From Flavobacteriaceae bacterium (GTDB lineage Bacteria; Bacteroidota; Bacteroidia; Flavobacteriales; Flavobacteriaceae): a DNA stretch of 17,132 nt. Made by a program: the position numbers and the translations under genes. Positions 7,453 through 14,519 of this stretch are shown one piece after another; position 1 is the stretch's first letter, and every line of letters starts with the position of its first letter. The notes under the pieces were generated by a model that saw only the letters and a program-made list of their open reading frames with translations, was not told the DNA's origin and made no database searches. The stretch spans positions 1-17,132 of the forward strand of contig JABJFE010000079.1 of NCBI GenBank assembly GCA_018662905.1, written 5' to 3'.

Positions 7453-9211
7453 ACTCTTCTTTTTTAAATTGAATTTCATATAAACCCTTATAATATCCAT
7501 TTTTCTTTAGTATCAATTCTTTATGAGTTCCATTTTCAACTAAAACTCCTTTATTCATTACAAAAATTCTATCTGAATTTAAAATTGTTGATAACCTATG
7601 AGCAATTATAATTGAAGTTTTATTTTCAGTAATTTTTTCGGTTGCATTTTGAATTAATTCTTCGGAATTTGAATCAATACTGGATGTAGCTTCATCTAAA
7701 ATTAGAATTGATGGATTTTTAATATATGCTCTTAAAAAGGAAATTAATTGCCTTTGACCTTGAGATAACATTACTCCCCTTTCTTTTACATTGTAATTAT
7801 AACCTTCAGGAAGTGATAAAATAAAATCATGTATTCCAATTTTTTTTGCAGCAATCACAACACTATCAAAAGAAATAGAAGAGTCCCAAAGAGTTATATT
7901 ATTTAAAATTGTATCTGCAAATAGAAAAACATCTTGCAAGACTAAAGCAATACTTCCTCTAAGAGATTCTAACTTATAATCTTTAATATTTTCACGTCCA
8001 ATAAAAATTGAACCATCTTGAGTATCATAAAATCTAGATATTAAATTAACAATAGTAGTCTTACCAGATCCAGTGGAACCAACTATTGCAATTTTTTCTC
8101 CATTATTTATTTTAAAAGAAAGGTTTTTTATTACTTTTTCATTATTTATATATGAAAAGCTAATATTATCAAAAACTATATTACCATCAATTAATTCTTC
8201 GTTTTTAGTGCCTAAGTCAAGTATATTACTTTTAGTGTCAATTATTTTAAAAATTCTACTTGCAGCAACCATACCCATCTGTAATGTATTGAACTTATCC
8301 GCTATTTGACGTAATGGTCTAAACAGCATTTGTGACAGTTGAATGAATAAAAAAATAGTTCCTAGTGTAATTGATGAATTTTCTAAAACGGCATTTAACC
8401 CACCAAACCAAACAATCAAACCTATAGTTACAGATGTAGAAAGCTCTGCAATTGGAAAAAATATTGAATTATACCAAACTGTTTTTAACCAAGCTTTTTT
8501 GTGTTTTTCATTAATTTGAACAAAATTATCGTATTCAATTTTTTCTCTATTAAACAATTGAACGATTTTCATTCCAGTAATCCTTTCTTGAACAAAAGAA
8601 TTTAAATTAGCAACCTCAGACCTAACTTCATTAAAAGCTATTTTCATTGATTTTTGAAACTTTCTTGTAGCAAAAAGGATAAAAGGTAAAATGAAAAAAA
8701 TTGTTAGAGATAATTTCCAGCTTAAGAAAAGCATTACAATAATTACTAAAAACATTTGCATCAAATCAGCAGCTATCATAAAAAGACCCTGGCTAAAAAT
8801 ACTTGCAATTGTTTCCATATCATTTACAGCTCTAGTTACTAATCGTCCAACAGAGGATTTGTCAAAATATGACATTCTGAAATTTAGAATATGTTTGAAC
8901 AACTGAACTCTTAAATCATAAATAACTTTTTGCCCAAGCAAATTGGCGTAATAGCTAAATAAAAACATAAAAAGAACCGTGAGCATCAAATTAAAAAACA
9001 TTAAGATTATTAAATAAATAAAATCTTGATACTTACCTAAAGCTAAATAATCATCTACAGCTACCTTAATTAAATAAGGTGTTAATGTCGAAAAAACAGA
9101 AATTAGTAACGCAGAAATTGCTACAAAAATAAACACACCCCTATATATTAAAACATAATCCAAGAGTCTTTTAAAAAGCTTTAAATCTAGAAGATTGGAA
9201 TTTTTATTCAT
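7427..9211 (-). CDS. ABC exporter half-transporter (MsbA/multidrug-like, fused membrane and ATPase domains)
   Basis: A 594-residue type IV ABC exporter: a six-helix membrane domain (about residues 1-310) followed by a nucleotide-binding domain. The ATPase shows Walker A GSTGSGKTT (378-386), Q-loop LQD near 426, signature LSQGQ (482-486), Walker B ILILDEA (502-508) and switch histidine 538 in IIAHRLS. It should work as a homodimer or with another half-transporter; the substrate (lipid, drug or peptide) cannot be read from sequence. I chose the ATG at 9211, which overlaps the truA stop by 8 bases; a TTG at 9238 would add nine residues and lengthen the overlap. truA lies directly upstream and they are probably co-transcribed. 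Confidence 0.92.
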   Translation of the reverse strand: MNKNSNLLDLKLFKRLLDYVLIYRGVFIFVAISALLISVFSTLTPYLIKVAVDDYLALGKYQDFIYLIILMFFNLMLTVLFMFLFSYYANLLGQKVIYDLRVQLFKHILNFRMSYFDKSSVGRLVTRAVNDMETIASIFSQGLFMIAADLMQMFLVIIVMLFLSWKLSLTIFFILPFILFATRKFQKSMKIAFNEVRSEVANLNSFVQERITGMKIVQLFNREKIEYDNFVQINEKHKKAWLKTVWYNSIFFPIAELSTSVTIGLIVWFGGLNAVLENSSITLGTIFLFIQLSQMLFRPLRQIADKFNTLQMGMVAASRIFKIIDTKSNILDLGTKNEELIDGNIVFDNISFSYINNEKVIKNLSFKINNGEKIAIVGSTGSGKTTIVNLISRFYDTQDGSIFIGRENIKDYKLESLRGSIALVLQDVFLFADTILNNITLWDSSISFDSVVIAAKKIGIHDFILSLPEGYNYNVKERGVMLSQGQRQLISFLRAYIKNPSILILDEATSSIDSNSEELIQNATEKITENKTSIIIAHRLSTILNSDRIFVMNKGVLVENGTHKELILKKNGYYKGLYEIQFKKEESTVIQSQD

Positions 9212-9956
9212 CAAATAATGAATTTTTAGGATAAACAATGTTAGTTAAACATAAGCCTTGTGCAGGAACTGAATAGCCTGCAACTTCTCTATCTTTACTT
9301 TTAATTACAGTATCCATATGAGAAATCTCATGTTTACCTTCTCCAATTTCAATAAGAGTTCCAACAATAGCTCTTACCATATTTCTTAAAAAACGATTAG
9401 CAGAAATTTCAAAAATCCAATGATCTTCTCTAAAGCTCCATTTTGCATCTGTTATGTTACAGTCAAAAGTATAAACGTCAGTATTAGATTTTGAAAAAGA
9501 CTTAAAGTCTTTGTAGTTATAAAGTTTTAGAGCAGCTAAATTCATTTTATAGAAATTAATATCTTTTCTTAGGTAGTAAGAATTATTAGATAAAAAAGGG
9601 TTTTTAAATGTATTAAGTCTGTACTGATATGTTCTACTTAACGCGTCAAATCTTGAATGAAAATCGCTCTTGACATCATAAATTTTGTTAATACTAATAT
9701 CTTTTGGCAAAAAAGAATTTGATTTATAAATAAAATTTGATTTGTCTTTAATTATTTGATCATAATCAAAGTGTGCACAAAAATAAGATGCATGAACTCC
9801 TGAATCTGTTCTGCCAGCACCTACAATATTAATTTTTTCATTTAAAATAGTAGATAGACATCTCTCAATTGTTTCTTGGATTGAAACAGAATTTGGTTGA
9901 ATTTGCCAACCATGATAGTTAGCGCCATTAAATGATAATTCTAATAAATATCGCAA
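9204..9956 (-). CDS. truA: tRNA pseudouridine(38-40) synthase TruA
   Basis: A 250-residue pseudouridine synthase that modifies the anticodon arm of many tRNAs. The catalytic aspartate is Asp51 in GAGRTDSGVHA (46-56). Other family landmarks are YHGWQIQPN (14-22), the SRTYQYRL strand, and RFLRNMVRAIVGTLIEIG near the C-terminal third. Length is normal. The start is TTG at 9956; an in-frame stop lies only seven codons upstream with no ATG between. A candidate -7 box at 9981-9988 would give a leader of about 18 bases. It overlaps the ABC exporter gene by 8 bases. Confidence 0.95.
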   Translation of the reverse strand: MRYLLELSFNGANYHGWQIQPNSVSIQETIERCLSTILNEKINIVGAGRTDSGVHASYFCAHFDYDQIIKDKSNFIYKSNSFLPKDISINKIYDVKSDFHSRFDALSRTYQYRLNTFKNPFLSNNSYYLRKDINFYKMNLAALKLYNYKDFKSFSKSNTDVYTFDCNITDAKWSFREDHWIFEISANRFLRNMVRAIVGTLIEIGEGKHEISHMDTVIKSKDREVAGYSVPAQGLCLTNIVYPKNSLFDE

Positions 9957-9965
9957 GAGAAATAC

Positions 9966-9973
9966 TACTTTTG
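9966..9973 (+). promoter_or_regulatory. Candidate -7 box for the YfcE-type gene
   Basis: TACTTTTG fits TAnnTTTG and is identical to the folP -7 box. The predicted start of transcription near 9980 leaves a leader of about 38 bases. No TTG is present at the expected -33 spacing, so support is partial. Confidence 0.4.
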
Positions 9974-9980
9974 TTTAAAT

Positions 9981-9988
9981 CAAATATA
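9981..9988 (-). promoter_or_regulatory. Candidate -7 box for truA
   Basis: The minus strand reads TATATTTG, a perfect TAnnTTTG. A TTTG at 10007-10004 lies 15 bases upstream, slightly closer than the usual -33 spacing. It points leftward into the region where the opposing box at 9966-9973 points rightward. Confidence 0.45.
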
Positions 9989-10018
9989 CCTTATTAAAAA
10001 AATCAAAAAAATATTTAA

Positions 10019-10525
10019 TTGAAAAAAATTCTATTATTGTCCGACACTCACAGTTATATTGATGATAGTATAATCAAATATGCAAAAAAATCAGATGAAA
10101 TATGGCATGCAGGAGATATAGGAAACATAAAGGTTTATGATACATTAAAAAAAATTACAAAAACAAGAGCTGTTTTTGGAAATATTGATGATAGTGTTGT
10201 TAGATCAACTATAAAAGAAGAAAATACTTTTATGTGTGAAAAAGTTAAGATTTCAATGATTCACATTGCTGGAAAGCCACTCTATTACAATAAAAAAAGT
10301 AAGTCGATAATTAAACAAGAAAAACCTAAAATTTTCATTTGTGGACATTCTCATATTCTTAGAGTAGAATTTGATAAAGTCAATAATGTTTTATTTATTA
10401 ATCCCGGTGCCGCAGGAAGACATGGGTTTCATAAAAAAAGAACTATGATTAGATTTGAAATTAATGAAGAGAAAATTGAAAATATGGAAATAATTGAGTT
10501 AGGAGATAGATCGAAATTATCTTAA
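10019..10525 (+). CDS. YfcE/MJ0936-type metallophosphoesterase
   Basis: A 168-residue calcineurin-like phosphoesterase of the small YfcE/MJ0936 class, which cleave phosphodiesters with a two-metal centre. Ligand motifs are complete: SDTHS (Asp9, His11), HAGDIG (Asp33), FGNIDD (Asn55), MIHIAG (His82) and the paired GHSH (His110, His112), followed by NPGAAG. The physiological substrate is unknown. The start must be TTG at 10019, because the codon just before it is an in-frame TAA and the next in-frame ATG (residue 80) would lose half the active site. Its end overlaps the convergent DUF4293 gene by 9 bases. Confidence 0.9.
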   Translation: MKKILLLSDTHSYIDDSIIKYAKKSDEIWHAGDIGNIKVYDTLKKITKTRAVFGNIDDSVVRSTIKEENTFMCEKVKISMIHIAGKPLYYNKKSKSIIKQEKPKIFICGHSHILRVEFDKVNNVLFINPGAAGRHGFHKKRTMIRFEINEEKIENMEIIELGDRSKLS

Positions 10526-10921
10526 TCTGTTTGATGATCTTATTATGGCCTGATCATTTTTAATAGATCTTACAGACATTAATATTAATAAAAAAGAAGT
10601 TATAAAATATAAAAGCCCAGGATCTTTGAACGAAGCTGCTAAAGATCTTTCGTCAAATAAATTTAGTAATCCAAAAATTAAGGTTAGAAATAAAATTCTT
10701 AATACAATTATTTGAACATTAGGTTTTTTAAATAAAAAAATATTAATAATTACTGTAAGTGCTAAAATTTCAGAGTAAAAATAATCGTTAAGATAAGGTC
10801 TAAAGTAACCGAAATAAGATTCTGCTAAAGAAAAAGACGGATCACTATCAATGCTTATTACAACAATAACATTTAATACAAACAGCAAAAGCATATATAA
10901 TGATTGAATTCTTTGTATCAT
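10517..10921 (-). CDS. DUF4293 family membrane protein
   Basis: A 134-residue protein with four predicted membrane helices, about residues 8-23, 49-64, 72-90 and 102-117. It starts MIQRIQSLYMLLL, the characteristic opening of the DUF4293 family of Bacteroidota. Function is unknown. In this phylum the family is commonly found beside rho, as here, where it is divergent from rho with a 148-base intergenic region. The tail is basic (SVRSIKNDQAIIRSSNRLR), suggesting a cytoplasmic C-terminus. Confidence 0.85.
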   Translation of the reverse strand: MIQRIQSLYMLLLFVLNVIVVISIDSDPSFSLAESYFGYFRPYLNDYFYSEILALTVIINIFLFKKPNVQIIVLRILFLTLIFGLLNLFDERSLAASFKDPGLLYFITSFLLILMSVRSIKNDQAIIRSSNRLR

Positions 10922-10990
10922 ATTTTATTTATTTTTGAAGTATAAATTTAAGAATTTAAAGTGATTTAATAAATAATTGTATATTTACAT

Positions 10991-11005
10991 TGATTATTAT
11001 AATCA
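10991..11005. promoter_or_regulatory. 15-base palindrome in the rho leader
   Basis: TGATTATTATAATCA is a perfect dyad with 7-base arms and a single central base. It lies just downstream of TATATTTA (10980-10987), a one-mismatch candidate -7 box facing rho, so it could overlap the transcription start. It may be an operator or only chance in AT-rich DNA. The leader from there to the rho ATG is about 75 bases. Confidence 0.25.
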
Positions 11006-11069
11006 TTCCCACAATTTCATAAAACGAATTACAACTTTCAACATATCATACTAAACTTAAACAATAAAA

Positions 11070-12548
11070 ATGTTTGAAATATCCGCATTAAAAGAAAAAA
11101 AAATTGCTGAATTACAAGATATCGCTTCTAAACTTGGCATTGAAAAAACTACTGGATTAAAAAAAATGGATTTAGCTTATAAGATCATTGATCATTACGC
11201 TTCCAATCCAAGTTCTATTAAAGAAGATAAAAAACCAGAAGAAGAAATTTCAATTGAAAAGAAAGATTCAAAAAACGAAATCAAAAAAGAGGTTGTAAAA
11301 CCAAAAGAAAACTCTAAAGAATCTTTGTCAAAAAAAGATAATAAACTTCCTCATAAACCAAATAAATTTGTTAGAAAGGAAAGAAATCATAACCAGGATA
11401 ATCGAAATAGATATAAAGAACCTGACTTTGAATTTGATGGAATAATTGAAAGTGAAGGAGTTTTAGATATTATGCAAGAAGGATATGGTTTTTTAAGATC
11501 CTCTGATTATAACTACTTAACTTCTCCAGATGATATTTATGTATCTCAATCTCAAGTAAGGTTATTTGGTTTAAAAACCGGTGACACCGTGTTGGGGCAT
11601 GTAAGACCACCAAAAGAGGGAGAAAAATATTTTCCATTAATTAAAGTGTCTTTAATTAATGGCCTAAGTCCTAATATTGTTAGAGATAGGGTATCATTTG
11701 AACATTTAACTCCATTATTTCCAAATGAGAAATTTAATATTGCTGAAAAAAGTAGTACTGTTTCAACTCGAATAATGGATTTGTTTTCGCCAATTGGAAA
11801 AGGACAAAGAGGAATGATAGTTTCTCAACCTAAGACTGGTAAAACAATGTTATTAAAAGACGTTGCAAATGCAATTGCAGCTAATCATCCTGAAGTTTAT
11901 CAAATAATACTTTTAATTGATGAAAGACCTGAAGAAGTTACTGATATGCAAAGAAATGTAAAGGGAGAGGTGGTTGCCTCTACTTTTGACGAGCCTGCCG
12001 ATAGGCATGTAAAAGTGGCCAATATTGTTTTAGAAAAAGCTAAAAGATTAGTTGAATGTGGCCATGATGTTGTTATTCTTTTAGACTCCATAACTAGACT
12101 TGCTAGAGCTTACAACACAGTTCAACCGGCTTCTGGGAAAATATTAAGTGGAGGAGTAGACGCTAATGCTCTTCACAAACCAAAAAGATTTTTTGGAGCC
12201 GCGAGAAATATTGAAGGAGGAGGATCTTTATCAATTATAGCTACTGCATTAACTGAAACAGGATCTAAAATGGATGAGGTAATTTTTGAAGAGTTTAAAG
12301 GAACAGGTAATATGGAACTTCAATTAGATAGAAGAATTTCAAATAGAAGAATATTTCCTGCAATTGACTTAGTTTCATCAGGAACAAGACGTGACGATTT
12401 ATTATTAGATAAAAACACGATCCAAAGAATGTGGGTGATGAGAAAATACCTAGCCGACATGAATCCAGTAGAAGCGATGGAATTTATCAATGATAGGATT
12501 AAGAGATCACTCAATAATGAGGAATTTCTTATTTCAATGAATTCTTAA
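11070..12548 (+). CDS. rho: Transcription termination factor Rho
   Basis: A 492-residue hexameric RNA helicase that ends transcription on untranslated RNA. The Rho N-terminal helical domain spans residues 1-45. Next is a highly charged, probably disordered linker at 46-119 (Lys/Glu-rich then Arg/Asn/Lys-rich). The RNA-binding cold-shock-like domain covers about 122-195 (ILDIMQEGYGFLRSS type motif at 132-145). The motor has P-loop QPKTGKT (253-259), Walker B VVILLDS (334-340), Q-loop GKILSGGVDANAL (356-368) and R-loop region GTGNMELQLDRRI (411-423). It is longer than E. coli Rho because of the linker, as in many Bacteroidota. It ends 12 bases from the convergent rpsT. Confidence 0.98.
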   Translation: MFEISALKEKKIAELQDIASKLGIEKTTGLKKMDLAYKIIDHYASNPSSIKEDKKPEEEISIEKKDSKNEIKKEVVKPKENSKESLSKKDNKLPHKPNKFVRKERNHNQDNRNRYKEPDFEFDGIIESEGVLDIMQEGYGFLRSSDYNYLTSPDDIYVSQSQVRLFGLKTGDTVLGHVRPPKEGEKYFPLIKVSLINGLSPNIVRDRVSFEHLTPLFPNEKFNIAEKSSTVSTRIMDLFSPIGKGQRGMIVSQPKTGKTMLLKDVANAIAANHPEVYQIILLIDERPEEVTDMQRNVKGEVVASTFDEPADRHVKVANIVLEKAKRLVECGHDVVILLDSITRLARAYNTVQPASGKILSGGVDANALHKPKRFFGAARNIEGGGSLSIIATALTETGSKMDEVIFEEFKGTGNMELQLDRRISNRRIFPAIDLVSSGTRRDDLLLDKNTIQRMWVMRKYLADMNPVEAMEFINDRIKRSLNNEEFLISMNS

Positions 12549-12560
12549 TTACAAAAAAAA

Positions 12561-12812
12561 TTATAAAGAAGAAACTTGCTTAGTTAGCTTAGATTTAAGG
12601 TTAGCTGCTTTATTAGCATGAATAATGTTATTCTTAACTAATTTATCAAGCATAGAAACTACAGACGGTAAAAGTTTTGTAGCTTCTTTCTTTGCACTTA
12701 AATCTTTAAGCTTTTTAATAGCGTTTCTAGTAGCTTTGTGTTGAACCTTATTTCTAAGTTTAACAGCTTCATTTCTTCTAATTCTTTTTAACGCTGATTT
12801 ATGATTAGCCAT
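12561..12812 (-). CDS. rpsT: 30S ribosomal protein S20
   Basis: An 83-residue, lysine/arginine-rich, all-helical protein with the S20 opening MANHKSALKRIRRNEAVKLRNK and the later VSMLDKLVKNNIIHANKAANLKSKL segment. It binds 16S rRNA early in 30S assembly. It begins 13 bases after the end of tRNA-Glu on the same strand, with no promoter in between, so it is probably transcribed with the tRNA. The 13-base A/T spacer has no Shine-Dalgarno motif. Confidence 0.97.
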   Translation of the reverse strand: MANHKSALKRIRRNEAVKLRNKVQHKATRNAIKKLKDLSAKKEATKLLPSVVSMLDKLVKNNIIHANKAANLKSKLTKQVSSL

Positions 12813-12825
12813 ATTATTTATTTAG

Positions 12826-12897
12826 TAGCCCGTAGGGGAATCGAACCCCTCTTACCAGGATGAAAACCTGGCGTCCTAGCCGATAGACGAACGGGCC
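12826..12897 (-). tRNA. tRNA-Glu (anticodon TTC)
   Basis: The minus strand gives a 72-base cloverleaf: acceptor GGCCCGT/ACGGGCT (first pair G-T wobble), D stem GTCT/GGAC, anticodon stem CCAGG/CCTGG with loop TTTTCAT and anticodon TTC, and T arm GGGGT/CCCCT-type with loop TTCGATT. The discriminator is A and CCA is not encoded. It is followed after 13 bases by rpsT. Confidence 0.96.
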
Positions 12898-12912
12898 TAT
12901 TAAAAACGAATG

Positions 12913-12943
12913 CAAATGTAATTGAAAGGATACAAACTTGCAA
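12913..12943 (-). promoter_or_regulatory. Bacteroidota-type promoter for tRNA-Glu and rpsT
   Basis: On the minus strand TTG (12943-12941) is followed after exactly 20 bases by TACATTTG (12920-12913). This is a full match to the Bacteroidota consensus TTG-N17..23-TAnnTTTG. The predicted transcription start is a few bases before the tRNA at 12897. Confidence 0.75.
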
Positions 12944-12974
12944 CATAATTTTTTTATTTATAAAAACTTATAAA

Positions 12975-14453
12975 TCAATAAGCCTTTGCAAATAGAACTC
13001 TCTGTAATGATGGCTTATTTGAATAGATACATTTTCCAGATTCTTTTTCCGAATTTAATGGAATACATCTTATAGTTGCTTTAGTTTCTTTTTTAATTTT
13101 ATCTTCAGTTTCTTTCGTCCCATCCCAGTGAGCTGAAATAAATCCGCCTTCATTATTTAAAATTGATTTAAACTCATCATAGTTATTCACAATCCTAGTA
13201 TTATTTTCAGTAAATATTTTTGCCTTAGAAAATAAATTAGTTTGAATGTCTTTTAATAAAAAATCGATTTTATCAAAAACTTCATCAAAAGCAATTGTTT
13301 CTTTAACCATTTCATCTCTTCTAAATATTTCAAGAGTTGAATTATCTAAATCTTTTGGACCTACAGCTATTCTAATTGGAACGCCCTTAATTTCATGTTC
13401 ATTAAACTTAAATCCTGGCTTATAAGTATCTCTTTTATCAAATAAAACAGAAATATTTTTGGCTTTAAGCTTATCAATTATTGGATTTACTTTAGAGCAA
13501 ATCAATTCAAATTGCTCGTCAGATCTGTATATTGGAATGATAACCACCTGAATAGGAGCTAAATTTGGTGGAAGAACTAAACCGTTATCGTCAGAATGCG
13601 TCATAATTAAAGCACCTATCAATCTAGTTGAAACACCCCAGGATGTAGCCCAAACATAATCAAGAGTTCCACTTTTATTTGCGAATTTAACATCAAATGC
13701 TTTTGCAAAGTTTTGACCTAAAAAATGAGAGGTACCAGCCTGCAAAGCTTTACCATCTTGCATAAGGGCTTCAATACAATAGGTTTCCTCTGCACCAGCA
13801 AACCTTTCGCTTTCTGATTTCAAACCTTTAATAACTGGGATCCCCATAAAGTTTTGAGCAAATTCAGCATAAATATCGTTCATTTGTTCTGCCTCAGTTA
13901 AGGCCTCATCTTTCGTTGAATGAGCGGTATGACCTTCTTGCCACAAAAATTCAGCTGTTCGTAAAAAAAGTCTTGTTCTCATTTCCCACCTTACCACATT
14001 AGCCCATTGATTTATTAAAATAGGTAAATCTCTATAAGATTGTATCCAATTCTTATATGTATTCCAAATAATTGCTTCGCTTGTAGGTCTAACAATTAAC
14101 TCTTCTTCTAATTTAGCATTTTCATCAACGATTAATTTTCCAGGATTCTTATCATCATTTTTAAGTCTGTAGTGCGTAACTACAGCGCACTCTTTTGCAA
14201 ATCCTTCAGCATTTTTTTCTTCGGCTTCAAATAAACTTTTAGGAACAAACAAAGGAAAATACGCATTTTGATGTCCAGTCTCCTTAAACATTTTATCTAG
14301 CTGTGCTTGCATTTTTTCCCATATAGCATAACCATATGGTTTTACGACCATACAACCTCTAACTGAAGAGTTTTCAGCTAAGTCAGCTTTAACAACTAAT
14401 TCGTTGTACCACTTAGAATAATCGTCCTCTCTTTTAGTTAACTTTTTAGACAT
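12975..14453 (-). CDS. proS: Prolyl-tRNA synthetase, archaeal/eukaryotic type
   Basis: A 492-residue class II aminoacyl-tRNA synthetase charging tRNA-Pro. The substrate loop RPTSEA is at 122-127. Motif 2 with VVRWEMRTRLFLRTAEFLWQ is at about 153-172, followed by EGHTAHS, and motif 3 lies in WGVSTRLIGALIM. The anticodon-binding domain begins near APIQVVIIPI, and the protein ends in the C-terminal domain closing with FAKAY, typical of the short archaeal/eukaryotic-like class that lacks the bacterial editing insertion. This type is normal in Bacteroidota. ATG start at 14453, divergent from the lipoprotein gene. Confidence 0.96.
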   Translation of the reverse strand: MSKKLTKREDDYSKWYNELVVKADLAENSSVRGCMVVKPYGYAIWEKMQAQLDKMFKETGHQNAYFPLFVPKSLFEAEEKNAEGFAKECAVVTHYRLKNDDKNPGKLIVDENAKLEEELIVRPTSEAIIWNTYKNWIQSYRDLPILINQWANVVRWEMRTRLFLRTAEFLWQEGHTAHSTKDEALTEAEQMNDIYAEFAQNFMGIPVIKGLKSESERFAGAEETYCIEALMQDGKALQAGTSHFLGQNFAKAFDVKFANKSGTLDYVWATSWGVSTRLIGALIMTHSDDNGLVLPPNLAPIQVVIIPIYRSDEQFELICSKVNPIIDKLKAKNISVLFDKRDTYKPGFKFNEHEIKGVPIRIAVGPKDLDNSTLEIFRRDEMVKETIAFDEVFDKIDFLLKDIQTNLFSKAKIFTENNTRIVNNYDEFKSILNNEGGFISAHWDGTKETEDKIKKETKATIRCIPLNSEKESGKCIYSNKPSLQRVLFAKAY

Positions 14454-14456
14454 GAA

Positions 14457-14487
14457 TTGGTATTGGCATAATTATTGATTAATTTTA
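14457..14487 (+). promoter_or_regulatory. Weak candidate promoter for the lipoprotein-porin pair
   Basis: TTG at 14457-14459, 20 bases of spacer, then TAATTTTA at 14480-14487. The -7 box differs from TAnnTTTG only at the last base. It would give a leader of about 26 bases. It overlaps the first bases upstream of proS. Confidence 0.3.
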
Positions 14488-14519
14488 GGTAATGCTAAAT
14501 TAATTAAATTATAAACAAA

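Noticed and set aside
8073..8906. Two short plus-strand open frames (8073-8309 and 8691-8906)
   Set aside because: Both are antisense to the ABC exporter coding sequence and have no independent support.
9212..9238. Upstream TTG start for the ABC exporter
   Set aside because: It only adds nine residues and lengthens the overlap with truA; the ATG at 9211 gives the typical short overlap.
11900..12514. Two short minus-strand open frames (11900-12091 and 12320-12514)
   Set aside because: Both are antisense to the most conserved part of rho.
12956..12975. AT-only hairpin (ATTTATA/TATAAAT) at the proS end as a terminator
   Set aside because: The stem has no G-C pairs, and on the proS strand it is followed by an A run, not a T run.
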